Assembly (NCBI RefSeq): GCF_030915485.1
Contig: NZ_CP133266.1
Span: forward strand, 1,054,001-1,118,000
Length of the DNA stretch: 64,000 nucleotides
Source of the DNA: Neobacillus sp. PS3-40
GTDB taxonomy: Bacteria > Bacillota > Bacilli > Bacillales > Cytobacillaceae
Direction: 5' to 3'
Below the pieces are notes generated by a model. It was not told where the DNA came from, ran no database searches, and saw only the letters and a list, made by a program, of their open reading frames with translations. The position numbers and the translations under genes are program-made. This document shows, one piece after another, positions 40,104-50,637 of the stretch (the first letter of the stretch is position 1; each line of letters starts with the position of its first letter).

Positions 40104-40456
40104 GGATTTAAAACACTACGAAGGTCTTCTAAAGGAGCATCTCCCCATAAACGTTCGAGGTTGTAATAAGTCCTTTCGTCGCGATGGAAAACATGTGCAA
40201 CCACATCCCCCATATCAATTAACACCCATTTCGCCTCGTCAAAGCCTTCAATTCTTTTTACATCAACTTCATTTTCCTGTGCTTTATCTTTCATTTCTTT
40301 AGCAATTGCCTGTACTTGTTTATCAGAGTTTCCGTGACAAATAATAAAGTAATCGGCAATTGCCGATATTCCCTTCATGTTTAAAGCAATTATATCCTCG
40401 GCACGTTTATCATCAGCAGCTTTTACAGCTATTTTCAATAACTCTTCATTATTCAT
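40100..40456 (-). CDS. rsfS: Ribosomal silencing factor RsfS
   Basis: 118 aa, Iojap family (DYFIICHGNSDKQVQAIAKEM ... WVLIDMGDVVAHVFHRDERTYYNLERLW). Binds L14 on free 50S subunits and blocks joining under starvation. Confidence 0.95.
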   Translation of the reverse strand: MNNEELLKIAVKAADDKRAEDIIALNMKGISAIADYFIICHGNSDKQVQAIAKEMKDKAQENEVDVKRIEGFDEAKWVLIDMGDVVAHVFHRDERTYYNLERLWGDAPLEDLRSVLNP

Positions 40457-40459
40457 TAA

Positions 40460-41026
40460 TCAATTCTCCTCTTTTTTTACGAGATCATTATAAGTATGAA
40501 AAGTAGCCGGATAGATAGGCTGATCCTTTTTCATTAGAAACATAATGGTATTTTGAATCGCTTTTATTAAAGCTTTTTCTAAATCATTTTTTGCAAGTTC
40601 TCTTACTTCATCTACCCCAGGAAAATGACGGCCTGGTTCGATATAATCAGCAAGATAGATGACCTTTTCAAGCTTTGACATTCCAAGCCGTCCAGAAGTA
40701 TGAAACCGAATCGCGTTTAAAATTTCTATATCCGTAATTCCAGCTTCTTTTTCCACCAGAAAAGCCCCAACAGGAGCATGCCATAATTCGCTATTATACA
40801 TAAGTAAATCAGCAGGCATTCCTTGCGCTATAATTATCCCGCGCATCTCTTCCTTTGGGCGGAACTTTGCGTAATCATGGAAAATAGCTGCAAGCTCAGC
40901 CTTTTTTTCGTCTACACCATAAAGATTAGCAAGGGATATAGCCGTTTCCATTACACCTAATGTATGAAGATAGCGATGTTCCGTTAGTTGTTTTTTTACA
41001 AGTTTTAAGGCTACATCACGATCCAT
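40460..41026 (-). CDS. yqeK: HD-domain diadenosine tetraphosphatase YqeK
   Basis: 188 aa HD superfamily: H in [14 protein letters not shown] in AIFHDYAKF, further H/D ligands in LWHAPVGA and [11 protein letters not shown]. Family members hydrolyse Ap4A symmetrically. Overlaps nadD by 11 nt. Confidence 0.93.
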   Translation of the reverse strand: MDRDVALKLVKKQLTEHRYLHTLGVMETAISLANLYGVDEKKAELAAIFHDYAKFRPKEEMRGIIIAQGMPADLLMYNSELWHAPVGAFLVEKEAGITDIEILNAIRFHTSGRLGMSKLEKVIYLADYIEPGRHFPGVDEVRELAKNDLEKALIKAIQNTIMFLMKKDQPIYPATFHTYNDLVKKEEN

Positions 41027-41585
41027 ATAGGCGGCTCTCCTTTATATAATTAATAATCAATTCTGGGAGCAAATAACGAACCGTTTTTCCATTTTTTAAT
41101 CGTTCTCGAATCATACTTGAGGAAACCTCCATCGTGGGTACATCAACAAAAAGGATAGGATAATTCGTTATATGGCTATATGATGGTCTATCAACACCAA
41201 CAAACTGAACTAGCCCAATTAATTCATCTATTTTATACCACTTTGGCAAGTATTCAATCATATCCGCACCAATAATAAAGTAAAACTGATATTCATGATA
41301 TTTTGATTTCAAAATTCTCATAGTTTCGACTGTAAAAGATGGACCTGTTCGTTCAAGTTCAATTGGTTCGACTTTAAACTGCTTATTACTACTCACAGCT
41401 AGTTCAAGCATTTGAAGACGTTCCTCATCTTTAATCGATTTCGACTTTTTCTTATGTGGTGGCTCTTGGTTTGGCATAAACCAAATTTCATCAAGCATAA
41501 GCGAAGAAAGTACCTCATTTGCGATTAAGAGATGGCCATGATGTGGAGGGTCAAATGTTCCACCCAAAATTCCAACTTTCTTCAT
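41016..41585 (-). CDS. nadD: Nicotinate-nucleotide adenylyltransferase
   Basis: 189 aa nucleotidyltransferase with [12 protein letters not shown] (residues 8-19) and [10 protein letters not shown]. Makes deamido-NAD from nicotinate mononucleotide. AAAGGAGG before ATG. Confidence 0.95.
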   Translation of the reverse strand: MKKVGILGGTFDPPHHGHLLIANEVLSSLMLDEIWFMPNQEPPHKKKSKSIKDEERLQMLELAVSSNKQFKVEPIELERTGPSFTVETMRILKSKYHEYQFYFIIGADMIEYLPKWYKIDELIGLVQFVGVDRPSYSHITNYPILFVDVPTMEVSSSMIRERLKNGKTVRYLLPELIINYIKESRLYGS

Positions 41586-41613
41586 GGTTATCCTCCTTTA
41601 CGTCTTTAAGGTA

Positions 41614-41904
41614 TTATGGAAGAACAATTTGTTTATTTTCTACAGATTCCTTATAGAGCACAATTGTATGCCCGATTATTTGAACAAGTTCTGCACCTAC
41701 ACCAGTTTTCAATTGTTCAGCAATAACTGTTTTATCTTCATCACAATTTTGGAGAATGCTTACTTTAAGGATCTCTCTAACCTCTAATGCCTCTCCAATT
41801 TGTTTAATCATATTTTCGTTAACTCCACCCTTTCCAACTTGAAAAATAGGATCCAAGTGATGGGCCATCGATCTCAAAAATCTTTTTTGTTTACCTGTTA
41901 ACAT
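41614..41904 (-). CDS. yhbY: CRM-domain RNA-binding protein YhbY
   Basis: 96 aa; single CRM domain (LTGKQKRFLRSMAHHLDPIFQVGKGG), associated with 50S assembly. Overlaps the aroE stop by 7 nt. Known as YqeI in B. subtilis. Confidence 0.94.
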   Translation of the reverse strand: MLTGKQKRFLRSMAHHLDPIFQVGKGGVNENMIKQIGEALEVREILKVSILQNCDEDKTVIAEQLKTGVGAELVQIIGHTIVLYKESVENKQIVLP

Positions 41905-42737
41905 CTTGTGCCTCCCAGCTGTTTCAAAACATTTTGTCTCATTCTTCCAACATCAGGGGAAACACCTGTCCACTTTTCAAACGCAAGTGCCCCCTGATAG
42001 ACAAACATATCGATTCCATTTTTAATTTTTGCGCCTTTTTGTTTTGCCTTTAGTAAAAATTCCGTTTCAAGTGGATTATATATAATATCATATACTACAG
42101 CATTTTCATTTAAATTTGAAAGGGATAACGGTTGTTCATTTATGATTGGATACATCCCAATCATAGTTGTCTGCACGATGATATCATATTCCTCTAATCG
42201 TTTACCTGCTTGGTCAAGGCTTAAAGCATTAGATGATATCGATTTAGTACATTCATTTACAAGCTTTAATGCCTTTTCAACTGTTCGGTTTGATACATCA
42301 ACTCTTTGGGGCCCATTTTTTACTAATGTAAAATAAATAGCGCGAGCTGCACCACCTGCTCCAATGATTAGAACTTTTTTCCCTGTTAAAGAAGGAATAT
42401 AATCTTTGACTCCTGCTAAAAAGCCTGGACCATCGGTATTGTAGCCAATCAATTTACCATTTTCATTTACAACAGTATTTACTGCCCCAATTTCTCCAGC
42501 TAATTCATCAATACCATCTAATAAAGGGATAATAGTGCTCTTATGTGGTACTGTTACATTAAAACCCGCTATACCAATTGCTTTTAAGCCTCTCACGGCA
42601 TCCTCTAAAGATTCTGCTTTCACTTGCAATGGATGGTAATGAGCATCCATTTTGTAAAAAGAAAATAAATCATTATGCATTAGCGGGGACATCGAATGTC
42701 CAATTGGATCACCTAATACCGCAAAAAGCTTTTTCAC
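41898..42737 (-). CDS. aroE: Shikimate dehydrogenase
   Basis: 279 aa; substrate domain with PIGHSMSPLMHN and catalytic Lys in NVTVPHKS, NADP domain with GAGGAARAI. GTG 42737 (MKKLFAVLGDP) preceded by GGAGAGAAGG decides the start; the frame opens at TTG 42758. Confidence 0.95.
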   Translation of the reverse strand: MKKLFAVLGDPIGHSMSPLMHNDLFSFYKMDAHYHPLQVKAESLEDAVRGLKAIGIAGFNVTVPHKSTIIPLLDGIDELAGEIGAVNTVVNENGKLIGYNTDGPGFLAGVKDYIPSLTGKKVLIIGAGGAARAIYFTLVKNGPQRVDVSNRTVEKALKLVNECTKSISSNALSLDQAGKRLEEYDIIVQTTMIGMYPIINEQPLSLSNLNENAVVYDIIYNPLETEFLLKAKQKGAKIKNGIDMFVYQGALAFEKWTGVSPDVGRMRQNVLKQLGGTRC

Positions 42738-42795
42738 AACCTTCTCTCCCAACCCCAAGCTTCAATTGTTATGCCGATTTATATAGTAATCTTAA

Positions 42796-43902
42796 TTATA
42801 TTAGCGATTTTCTTATCAGCGTTTGTACACCCTTTGGTGCATAGGCAACCACTTTAGCACCTGGTTCGTTTATTGTAATCCAGCCAAGTCCGGAAAATAC
42901 AATATCTGTTTTCGCCTCTTTTATCATAAATTCTTGTTTAACAAGCTCTGGGAAAGATCCTAACTGTTCTTGGCGAGGCGGAGTCAACATTTCCCCAACA
43001 TGCTTTTCATAGAGCTCTGTAGCATTTTCAATCTTAGTACGATGGATATTTAAATCGTTTGAAACATAACAAACAAAGGATCTTCTGCCACCACTAATAT
43101 AATCAAACCGAGCTAAGCCACCAAAAAATAATGTTTGCCCTTCATTTAATTGGAAAATTTTCGGTTTAATTTCTTTTTTAGGTGTTATCACTTTTAAATC
43201 ACGTTTATCAACAAAATGAGCCATCTGATGGTGGTTAATAATTCCTGGCGAATCAATCAACGCTCTTCCATCATCAAGAGGAATCTTGATGATATCTAAA
43301 GTTGTTCCTGGAAAATGAGAAGTGGTGATAACATCGTCTTCCCCAGTTACCTCTTTAATAATCCTATTAATAAACGTCGACTTGCCTACATTTGTACAAC
43401 CTACCACATATACATCTTTTCCTTTTCTCATTTCATCAATAGCTGCAGCTGTTTCTTTAACGAAATATCCTTTATCCGCACTGACAAGAAATACTTCTTC
43501 AGGTTTTAATCCAAGTACTTTTGCTTCATGCTTCATCCAATGGATTAGTTTACTATGTTTAACAGATTTCGGAAGTAAATCAACCTTATTTCCGACTAAC
43601 AATATTTTATTATTCCCAACAAAACGATGCATACCTGGTATCCAACTGCCATTAAAGTCAAATATATCGACTATCATCACAATAAGTGCATCACTTTTAC
43701 CAATTTCATTTAAAATTTTTAAGAAATCATCATCTGTTAGATCAACATCCTGAACTTCATTGTAATGCTTTAAGCGAAAACATCGCTGACATATGATGAT
43801 TTCCTTTTCTATTGAAGAAGCGGGGGCATATCCTAATTCACTTGGGTTTTGTGTTTGAATTTTTACCCCACAACCCATACACACTAATTGCTCACTCAAC
43901 AT
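42796..43902 (-). CDS. yqeH: Ribosome biogenesis GTPase YqeH
   Basis: 368 aa circularly permuted GTPase: N-terminal zinc finger (CMGCGVKI ... CQRCFRLKHY), then G4 NKVDLLP, G5 SADKG, G1 GCTNVGKST, G3 DSPG, and a C-terminal domain. Needed for 30S assembly. Its ATG is immediately after the yqeG stop. Confidence 0.96.
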   Translation of the reverse strand: MLSEQLVCMGCGVKIQTQNPSELGYAPASSIEKEIIICQRCFRLKHYNEVQDVDLTDDDFLKILNEIGKSDALIVMIVDIFDFNGSWIPGMHRFVGNNKILLVGNKVDLLPKSVKHSKLIHWMKHEAKVLGLKPEEVFLVSADKGYFVKETAAAIDEMRKGKDVYVVGCTNVGKSTFINRIIKEVTGEDDVITTSHFPGTTLDIIKIPLDDGRALIDSPGIINHHQMAHFVDKRDLKVITPKKEIKPKIFQLNEGQTLFFGGLARFDYISGGRRSFVCYVSNDLNIHRTKIENATELYEKHVGEMLTPPRQEQLGSFPELVKQEFMIKEAKTDIVFSGLGWITINEPGAKVVAYAPKGVQTLIRKSLI

Positions 43903-44424
43903 TTAATCCTCCCACTGAATCATACCTTTTTTTCGGAACCAATTTAATATTCTTCGTTCAACAAACCGGTTAAATTTAGTGAAAAAACCATCTGTTTGAG
44001 CAACCGGAACAACCAAGATAGTATGGAAACCACTGCGGTTGCCTCCCAAAATATCTGTTAATAATTGGTCCCCGATTACAACGGCTTCTTCTCTTTTTAT
44101 GTTCATTTGTGAGATTGCTTTATGAAAAGCTCGTCCCATCGGTTTCTTTGCTTGATAAATAAACGGGATTTGTACCGGATCTGAAAATACCTTGACTCGG
44201 GTCTGGCTCCTGTTATTTGAAACGATCGTTACAAGAATATTATTTTTTTTCATATCTTCAAGCCATTTAATTAATTGTGGAGTTGCATTTGGACGGTCCC
44301 ATTCTACAAGCGTATTATCCAAATCAGTAATAATACCTTTAATCCCCATATCTTTTAAATGGTTTGGGGTGATATCCAAAATACTTTTAACATGTTCGTT
44401 TGGTAAAAAATGCTTTAACACCAA
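43903..44424 (-). CDS. yqeG: YqeG family HAD-type phosphatase
   Basis: 173 aa with HAD motif I DLDNTLVEW (about residues 36-44), motif II TIVSNN, motif III VIGDQLLTDILGGN. TTG start 44424 with GAGGTG upstream. First gene of the minus-strand cluster ending at yqeM. Confidence 0.93.
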   Translation of the reverse strand: MVLKHFLPNEHVKSILDITPNHLKDMGIKGIITDLDNTLVEWDRPNATPQLIKWLEDMKKNNILVTIVSNNRSQTRVKVFSDPVQIPFIYQAKKPMGRAFHKAISQMNIKREEAVVIGDQLLTDILGGNRSGFHTILVVPVAQTDGFFTKFNRFVERRILNWFRKKGMIQWED

Positions 44425-44896
44425 GATTACACCTCATTAATTATTCCTTATAAATTATTCATTCTATCACTTTTTCTTGTATCATCATAACTAATTTTAC
44501 TTTGTCTTTCAAAGTTTTAATGAATTTAACCCATTTTTCTCGATTGTATAACTATTATTACTATTTTTCAAAAATCGACAAAACACGATAATCTTTTCTG
44601 GAAAATAAAAAAATACCAGTTAATTTACTCATTTTAAAAATATTTTTCGACAAACTCTTAATATTTTCTACATTGTGGATAACTTTATTAACATTATACC
44701 CATTGATTCACTTACTCTTTTATCATTTATAAACAAATTAGTCACAAGTTATCCACCATTACCTGTGGATAACGGAACGGTTGTTCTACTGACTTTAATT
44801 TGGTAGATTAAGGGTACATCAATTGTACCTACCATTATATTTATTCCTTCTTCAAGATAGAACATTTTTTCAAAAAAACTGGAGGTGAATTCTGGC
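44425..44896. other. Intergenic region with DnaA boxes upstream of sda
   Basis: AT-rich 470-bp gap. Two perfect DnaA boxes (TGTGGATAA, 44674-44682 and 44764-44772) and one with a single mismatch (TTATCCACC, 44749-44757). A possible sda promoter is TTGTTC (44781-44786), 17 nt, TAGATT (44804-44809). Just downstream GGTACA-TCAAT-TGTACC (about 44813-44829) is a perfect inverted repeat. Confidence 0.7.
44674..44772. promoter_or_regulatory. DnaA box cluster controlling sda
   Basis: Three TTATCCACA-type sites within 99 bp directly upstream of the proposed sda promoter. In B. subtilis DnaA activates sda so that sporulation is blocked while replication is under way; the same wiring is indicated here. 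Confidence 0.75.
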
Positions 44897-45037
44897 ATGC
44901 GTAAACTGTCAGATGAATTATTAATTGAATCGTACTACAAAGCTCTTCAATTAAATCTAAGCCTTGATTTTGTTCGCCTCATTGAGACTGAAATCCACAG
45001 ACGTTCTTTATCGAATCTAATTAAGGTATCTTCCTAA
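44897..45037 (+). CDS. sda: Sporulation checkpoint inhibitor Sda
   Basis: 46 aa helical hairpin: [18 protein letters not shown] ... [17 protein letters not shown], matching Sda, which binds the histidine kinase KinA and prevents phosphorelay activation during replication stress. GGAGGTG upstream of ATG. Confidence 0.95.
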   Translation: MRKLSDELLIESYYKALQLNLSLDFVRLIETEIHRRSLSNLIKVSS

Positions 45038-45047
45038 TTTACCATAC

Positions 45048-45070
45048 GCCCTAAAAGGGCTCTTTTTTTT
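45048..45070 (+). terminator. Terminator after sda
   Basis: GCCCT (45048-45052) pairs with AGGGC (45056-45060), followed by TCTTTTTTTT. Confidence 0.88.
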
Positions 45071-45082
45071 GGCATAAATAAA

Positions 45083-45862
45083 TTAAAGTAAGTTTCCAAT
45101 TCTTTCGCCAACTTTAATTTCTACTGGGGTAGCAAGAGCGGAATCAATCTGAAATGTCCCCTTTTCAAATAGTAAAATGACAGTTGATCCAAAACTGAAA
45201 TAGGCCATTTCTTTTCCCTTTTCCAATCTATCTCCAGTATGGATGATTTCAATTGAATTAACGAACATTGCGCCAACCTTTACAACCGCCATAAAGCCAC
45301 TGTCCGTTTTCACTTCAGTGATCACTCGATAGTTTTTAGAAAGTGTTTTATTCCCATATTTTAACCCTAACTTATTCACTGGATAAGACTTAGCTCCCAA
45401 CGTCCATTGCTTTATAATTGTGCCTGTGACTGGGCTATGAATACGGTGATAATGGCTTGGGCTCAAATATAGGATCATATAAGTGCCATTCAAATACTTT
45501 CTAACCGTCGCATGATCTCCTAACATTTCCTCAACCGAATAAATTTTCCCTTTCACTTCCATTTCGCTCGATTCCTTTATTATTCCAATATCTTCAATGA
45601 CGGCATCAACAGGACTCACGACCGAATTAGGAGCTGAATCAATTCTCCTTGCCCCTACCTTTAGCTTTCGAATAAAGAGATCATGAAGTGTCGGGAACTC
45701 ATGTAACTCCTTTTCCATGTCTGTCTGGTTTAAATCATATATTTTGGTAAATGATGGTACAATAAAACGACTAAGCGGAGAACGGGCAAAATGTTTAAGC
45801 ATTCCCGATGTCCACCTTCCATTTGTAAGTTCAATAAGCAGGCGATATAACGGCTTTATCAA
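45083..45862 (-). CDS. psd: Phosphatidylserine decarboxylase
   Basis: 259 aa proenzyme; self-cleavage at the FGST motif (SFGSTVILLF, about residues 224-233) creates the pyruvoyl group. Catalyses phosphatidylserine to phosphatidylethanolamine at the membrane. TTG start 45862. Divergent from pssA, which supplies its substrate. Confidence 0.95.
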   Translation of the reverse strand: MIKPLYRLLIELTNGRWTSGMLKHFARSPLSRFIVPSFTKIYDLNQTDMEKELHEFPTLHDLFIRKLKVGARRIDSAPNSVVSPVDAVIEDIGIIKESSEMEVKGKIYSVEEMLGDHATVRKYLNGTYMILYLSPSHYHRIHSPVTGTIIKQWTLGAKSYPVNKLGLKYGNKTLSKNYRVITEVKTDSGFMAVVKVGAMFVNSIEIIHTGDRLEKGKEMAYFSFGSTVILLFEKGTFQIDSALATPVEIKVGERIGNLL

Positions 45863-45993
45863 TGGACTACCCCCAAAAAGTGTAAATATACTCTTTACGA
45901 ACTGACATAAAAAGCTTAGAATTAAATACTATAAAGTAACACTAAGGAAATCTATTCCCTTCCGGCTTGTTGTTTAAAAAGGAGTGAGGACAA

Positions 45994-46533
45994 ATGTTTT
46001 TATTGGAAGTGTTTGACCAAACATTGAAAAAGCTAAAATTACAGACAGCAAATTTAATGACATTAACCAATTTATCATTAGGTGGTTTTGCAATCGTATT
46101 TGGAATTAATGGGAATTTACGGTTGAGCTTGCTTTTAATATTCGTTGCAGCGCTTGCTGATCGCTTTGACGGAATGATTGCAAGAAAATTTAATATTGAA
46201 TCCGAACTAGGAAAACAATTGGATTCCATGAGTGATATTATATCATTTGGTGTAGCACCTGCACTATTACTCTACGAAGGTATTTTACACGAATTTGGCG
46301 GACCTGGCGCTTTTTTCACTATTTTTTATATCGGATGTGGCGCTTTTCGATTAGCTCGTTTTAATATAACGGAGAGCAATGGCTATTTTACTGGCTTGCC
46401 GATCACAGCAGCTGGGTGCCTGGTGACGTTAAGCTATCTAACTATTCCCTATTTTCCAGCCCAAACGTTTTTATTCATTATGATGATTTTATCTTTCCTA
46501 ATGGTTGCCTCGTTTAAACTAAAAAAGGTTTAA
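45994..46533 (+). CDS. pssA: CDP-diacylglycerol-serine O-phosphatidyltransferase
   Basis: 179 aa membrane enzyme with the CDP-alcohol phosphotransferase signature DRFDGMIAR ... GKQLDSMSD (about residues 52-77). Makes phosphatidylserine from CDP-DAG and serine. AAAGGAGTGAGG precedes ATG. Confidence 0.94.
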   Translation: MFLLEVFDQTLKKLKLQTANLMTLTNLSLGGFAIVFGINGNLRLSLLLIFVAALADRFDGMIARKFNIESELGKQLDSMSDIISFGVAPALLLYEGILHEFGGPGAFFTIFYIGCGAFRLARFNITESNGYFTGLPITAAGCLVTLSYLTIPYFPAQTFLFIMMILSFLMVASFKLKKV

Positions 46534-46558
46534 GAAAACCCACAATAAATAATAAAAA

Positions 46559-46604
46559 AGAAGACCTATTAGAGCCTACTCGTTCTAAGTAGGTCTTTTT
46601 ATAT
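46559..46604 (+). terminator. Terminator after pssA
   Basis: AAGACCTA ... TAGGTCTTTTT with an extended imperfect stem. A second perfect 17-bp hairpin (46616-46632 with 46639-46655) follows and runs into the IS1182 target repeat. Confidence 0.8.
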
Positions 46605-46652
46605 GATCTTGAACACTCTGTTACATCATTTTTTCAACAAAATGATGTAACA

Positions 46653-46671
46653 GAGCCTTTAATAAGGCTCT
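46653..46671. repeat. Direct repeat flanking the IS1182 relic, left copy
   Basis: GAGCCTTTAATAAGGCTCT, itself a near-perfect palindrome; repeated with two extra bases at 52138-52158. The right copy is followed by TTTCCTT, so the original site looks like a terminator hairpin. Confidence 0.72.
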
Positions 46672-46760
46672 CAGATGTCGAGAAAGGGGTATTTTTCTCG
46701 GCAATTTTTATTTTCTCAGAATCCGAATACCAAATTTATCAAAGCTCCCTGCAAATGGGT

Positions 46761-46891
46761 CTGTTGATTTCCGCTCCAGGCACTCGCTTTCCGCGGGGAG
46801 GTCCTGAAGCCTCCTCGGCGTTACCGCCTGCGGGGTCTCCAGTGACCTCTATATCCCGCAGGAGTCGAGTGCCCTCCGCTCCAATCAACAG
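46761..46891. repeat. GC-rich palindromic repeat, complete copy
   Basis: Long inverted repeat: begins CTGTTGATTTCCGCTCCAGG, ends CCGCTCCAATCAACAG, arms related over about 26 bp. Lies in the left terminal region of the IS1182 relic. Confidence 0.75.
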
Positions 46892-46991
46892 GGGGCAAAT
46901 CAACTTAAAGTATTGCAACACACTTTTTCCAATTTAGCTAAATGTGTTGCAATCTTTTTATATTTTGGCATGCGGCAGTAAGGAGAGCCTG

Positions 46992-48742
46992 CTGATATGA
47001 ACGAAACTGTCAAGGCCCCCACTCCACAATAGGTTTTGCTTTGTTTTTGGGTACTCTTAAGAAGAGAAGCTATTTTCGGCTTCTTGTCTTAGTAGGGTAT
47101 TTAGCCATTCTGGCTAGAATAGCTCCTTCTTTAGCTTACTGACCACTTCTCACCTCTTGGAATAGCTGTCAAGTGCTCTTCTTGACAGCTATTCCAAGAG
47201 GTGAGACACTTTTTTAGCTAAAGATGAAATGATCCTTCCTCCTTTTTCTTTTTTTGAATAGAAGGTAAGAACACGGCACGAAGGCAAAAATCTCTACAGC
47301 GGTTAGCGCTCTGATATTCGTGGGTTTTCACATTTTATCTTTCCGTATAAAGGACTTTTCCACTAACTCGGGACGTGCGTTAATCTATTTAGATATAGCA
47401 CAGAGGAGGCACGTGGATTTTCCTTTCCGGTTTTTCTCTTTGCCTTCGAGCCCTATTCTCATTTTTCTATTTATACATCTATCTTGCTTTGAGGAACACG
47501 TAACCTTTTAAGCTTGAGGTATATCTTCTACTTCTTGCATCACTGCCCAAATAAAACCTGCCAATTCTCGCGCTACTGCTGTAATGGCTTTACCGCTTTC
47601 TTTCCCTCTTGATAATAAGCGGAAATACTTCTTGTGGAGTCGGTTCTGTGCTTTCCACGATATTGCCTGAATCGTTGGTGATTGCCCACTTTGCCGTCTT
47701 TGTAGTTCTCCTTTAACAGAGGGTTGATACCGATAACTCCAGGCAGACTCTACCAATAAACGCCGTACGTGTCGATTACCTGTTTTGGTTATTTCTCCTT
47801 GTCTCCTTTTTCACCACTCGAATACTCGCTAGGGATTAAACCAACATAAGCCATGAATTGCCTCGGTGTAGTAAAACGTTTAAAAGAACCGATTTCTGCT
47901 ACAATACTTGTCGCTGTAATAAGAGCTACTCCTCTTAATGATTGGAGTGCTTGAATTTTTTTGGCATGGACACCTTTACTCGCTAAAATTTTAATTTCTT
48001 CTTCTAACCTTAGAATACGTTGTGCTAACTCTTTGAGTTGGTGGTAGTATTCCTGGAAAGTTACTTGTAGAGAAGGGTTTTCAAATTTTAAAGTGTCCAG
48101 CCATCTGAAATATTTGATTGTCCACTTATTTACTCCAGTAGGAGGTTTAATATCATTACGCAGTAAAAATTTACTTAATCGGTGTTTCCCTCTCAGTTCG
48201 TCTTCTTTGGCATCTTCTCTACACCTAACAAGATCCCGCAGAGCCTCATCCTCTGGAGTTGGTACATAAATTGGAGTCAACTCTCCAGCCCGATATAAAT
48301 GAGCTAAGCGAACAGAGTCCCTGCGATCCGTTTTAATACGTTCTCCAGGTCTTTTAGGAATAAGAGACGGGGCAATCACCGAGCAGTGAATCCCTAGTGT
48401 GATAAATAGTCGGTACAATGGATATCCTGTCGGACCAGCTTCATAACACACTCGCAGAGATTCCGGGCTGCCCAATTTTTTCATTAATTTCCTCACTTCT
48501 TCTGGTGTATGAGGAATCATTCCATGGTATCTAGGCTCCCCTCGGCCCTCATCGGCAATAGCGACTGCAATTTTTTCCTTTGATACGTCTAAACCTACAT
48601 ATTTTATGGTATCCTTCATAATGACTAGCTCCTTCCGTAATGTAGCTCTGATTTGGTTTTTTGTTTTTCATCAGTAAACATTCTAACCAAATTAACCTAC
48701 GAATTTACGAGTAAGGAGCTAGTTTCGTTCATGATAACTCGG
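46992..48742 (-). mobile_element. IS110/IS1111-type insertion sequence, copy 2
   Basis: 1751 bp, inverted relative to copy 1 (9530-11282) and nearly identical, including the 26-bp hairpin (47148-47173 with 47181-47206). Differences seen: one A missing in the transposase poly-A, one Glu/Lys change, and a T/G near the right end. It lies inside the C-terminal coding part of the IS1182 transposase. Confidence 0.9.
47508..48619 (-). pseudogene. IS110 family transposase, frameshifted copy
   Basis: Two frames, 47789-48619 (276 codons) and 47508-47756 (C-terminal 82 codons), together equal the 370-aa protein of copy 1. The break is in a run of five A where copy 1 has six (codons SGEKRRQ become SGEKGDKEK, then stop). 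The DEDD residues are in the first fragment; the C-terminal catalytic part is cut off. A homopolymer sequencing error cannot be excluded. Confidence 0.88.
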
Positions 48743-49459
48743 ATGCATTCTTCAATCCCCGTAACCGGCAATAGCGAAGCCCATGCAGCTCTTCCTGAGT
48801 CTGCGAAGCTTCGCTCAATTTTTTCCTTTCTAAATTTATAAAGTATTTTTCCAGATTTAGATAAGCGATTTAACCTTACCTTTTCTTTGTGCTCCTCTCA
48901 AACATGTCGTGTTACAACTTTCACTTTATTTTTTGAGCGTGTACATTGGGATAAAAATGGGCAGTTCGTACACTTCTTCGAATCAGATTTGTATTCCCTA
49001 TATCCCACACGGGTTGTAGTTTTGTATGTTAATTCTTTGTTGTTGGGGCATCCACTTCTTGTCTCGTAAACTTGTTTTTATTTGCATTTGCTTTTAAATG
49101 TGTAGAATCCGTAAATAAAACACGTCCGCCAACCATCTTATGATTTATTGCTAGAAGTACAATCTCATCAAAAATCTCCTGAAAAATAGTAGTATCCTTA
49201 AAACGGTGTTGACAATTCCAACTAATCGTTGAGTGATGAGGTACAGAGTCCTTGAATTTTAGGCCTAAAAACCAGCGATAGGCAACGTTTGTTCTAATTT
49301 CTCTTTCTAGTTGGCGTTCAGAACGAATGCCATAAATATAACCAATAAACATCATTTTAAAAAGAATACGCTGTGTTAGTATTCATTGTTGATATTTGCA
49401 ATCACCCGAATCTTTGTTCTATAACATTGGTAAAAGACGGTGAAAAGTAGGTATAATCA

Positions 49460-50529
49460 GTGAACGTTAGAGATATTATTAAAGCCATTCAAGAACTTAA
49501 TCCAGGAGACAAGCATCGTTTACGAGCGTATTTGATTAATTCTCTTACCGCTTCCTCAGCAACAGGTAATGTGTTACACGAAATCTCTGAACGTAAGAAC
49601 AAAGAAGGCTATCACTGCCCTGATTGCGAATCAGAACATATTGTTCGAAATGGGAAATACACTACCCTCGTTGATGGTGAAGAAGTTGAAAAGCAACGAT
49701 ATCTTTGTAAAGCGTGTAAAAAGACGTTTACTGATCTTACAAATACCACTTGTACCGAACTCGCCGTCTAAATAAATGGGTTAAATTTGTTGAATGTATG
49801 ATAGATGGATACTCCTTACGCAAATCAGCAGAATTAATGAATGTTAATAATTCAGGTGATGATTCAGATGATATTTCTTACGTCACTTTATTCTACCGGA
49901 GACATAAGCTGCTATCTTCGTTAAATAAAATGGAAATCTCTGATTTTCAAGGTATTGTGGAAATGGACGAGACTTATTTTCTGTACTCTGAAAAAGGGTC
50001 TAGACATATTAAAGACAGGGAACCTCGGGAACGAGGTGGAGCTGCCAAAAAACGTGGAATAAGTAATGAGCAAGTCTGTGTGTTAGTGGCAAGGGATCGG
50101 GATAAAATGACCTTTTCTCAGGCATTCGGAATGGGTCGATTAACAAAAGAGCAATTAGATAAATCAATCGGACATAAACTTTACAATAAAAACGTCTTAT
50201 GTACCGATTCTTGGCGTGCCTTTAAAACCTATGCTGCTGAAAAGGGAATGGTTATTTATCAATTCAAATCAGATGGTAAAATCCGTACGAAGGGGATTTA
50301 TCTCATCCAGAACGTCAACAGCTATCATAGTAGACTAAAAGGATGGATACAACGATTTAAGGGTGTTGCAACGAAGTATCTAAACAATTATCTTACCTGG
50401 TTTCAGGTACTAGAAGCCATACATCACCAAAGAAATGACGTTAATATAAAAGACTTGATAATTAAAGTAAATCTAATACCAAATACGGAAACATATATTA
50501 CACTTAGGTCATCAAACATCGTGATATAA
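49460..50529 (+). pseudogene. IS1595 family transposase, frameshifted
   Basis: N-terminal part 49460-49771 has a zinc ribbon (CPDCESEHIVRNGKY ... CKACKKTF); the rest continues in another frame from about 49750 (MYRTRRLNKWVKFVECMIDG) with the ISXO2-type DDE core (IVEMDETYF, LCTDSWRAFKTYA, NSYHSRLKGW). The expected junction reading NTPLYRTR is off by one base near 49745. Either inactive or dependent on frameshifting. Confidence 0.85.
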
Positions 50530-50637
50530 CAATTGTTGCTTCTTTAACTAATAGAATTGTTAGTACAATAAGGCAGGAATGTTGGAGTGATTGTCGAATT
50601 ACCTTTTTATGCCACATATTAAAGGGATGAATGAAAT

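Noticed and set aside
47508-48619. Programmed frameshift producing a full transposase in IS110 copy 2
   Set aside because: Copy 1 encodes the protein without any shift, so a simple one-base loss is the better explanation.
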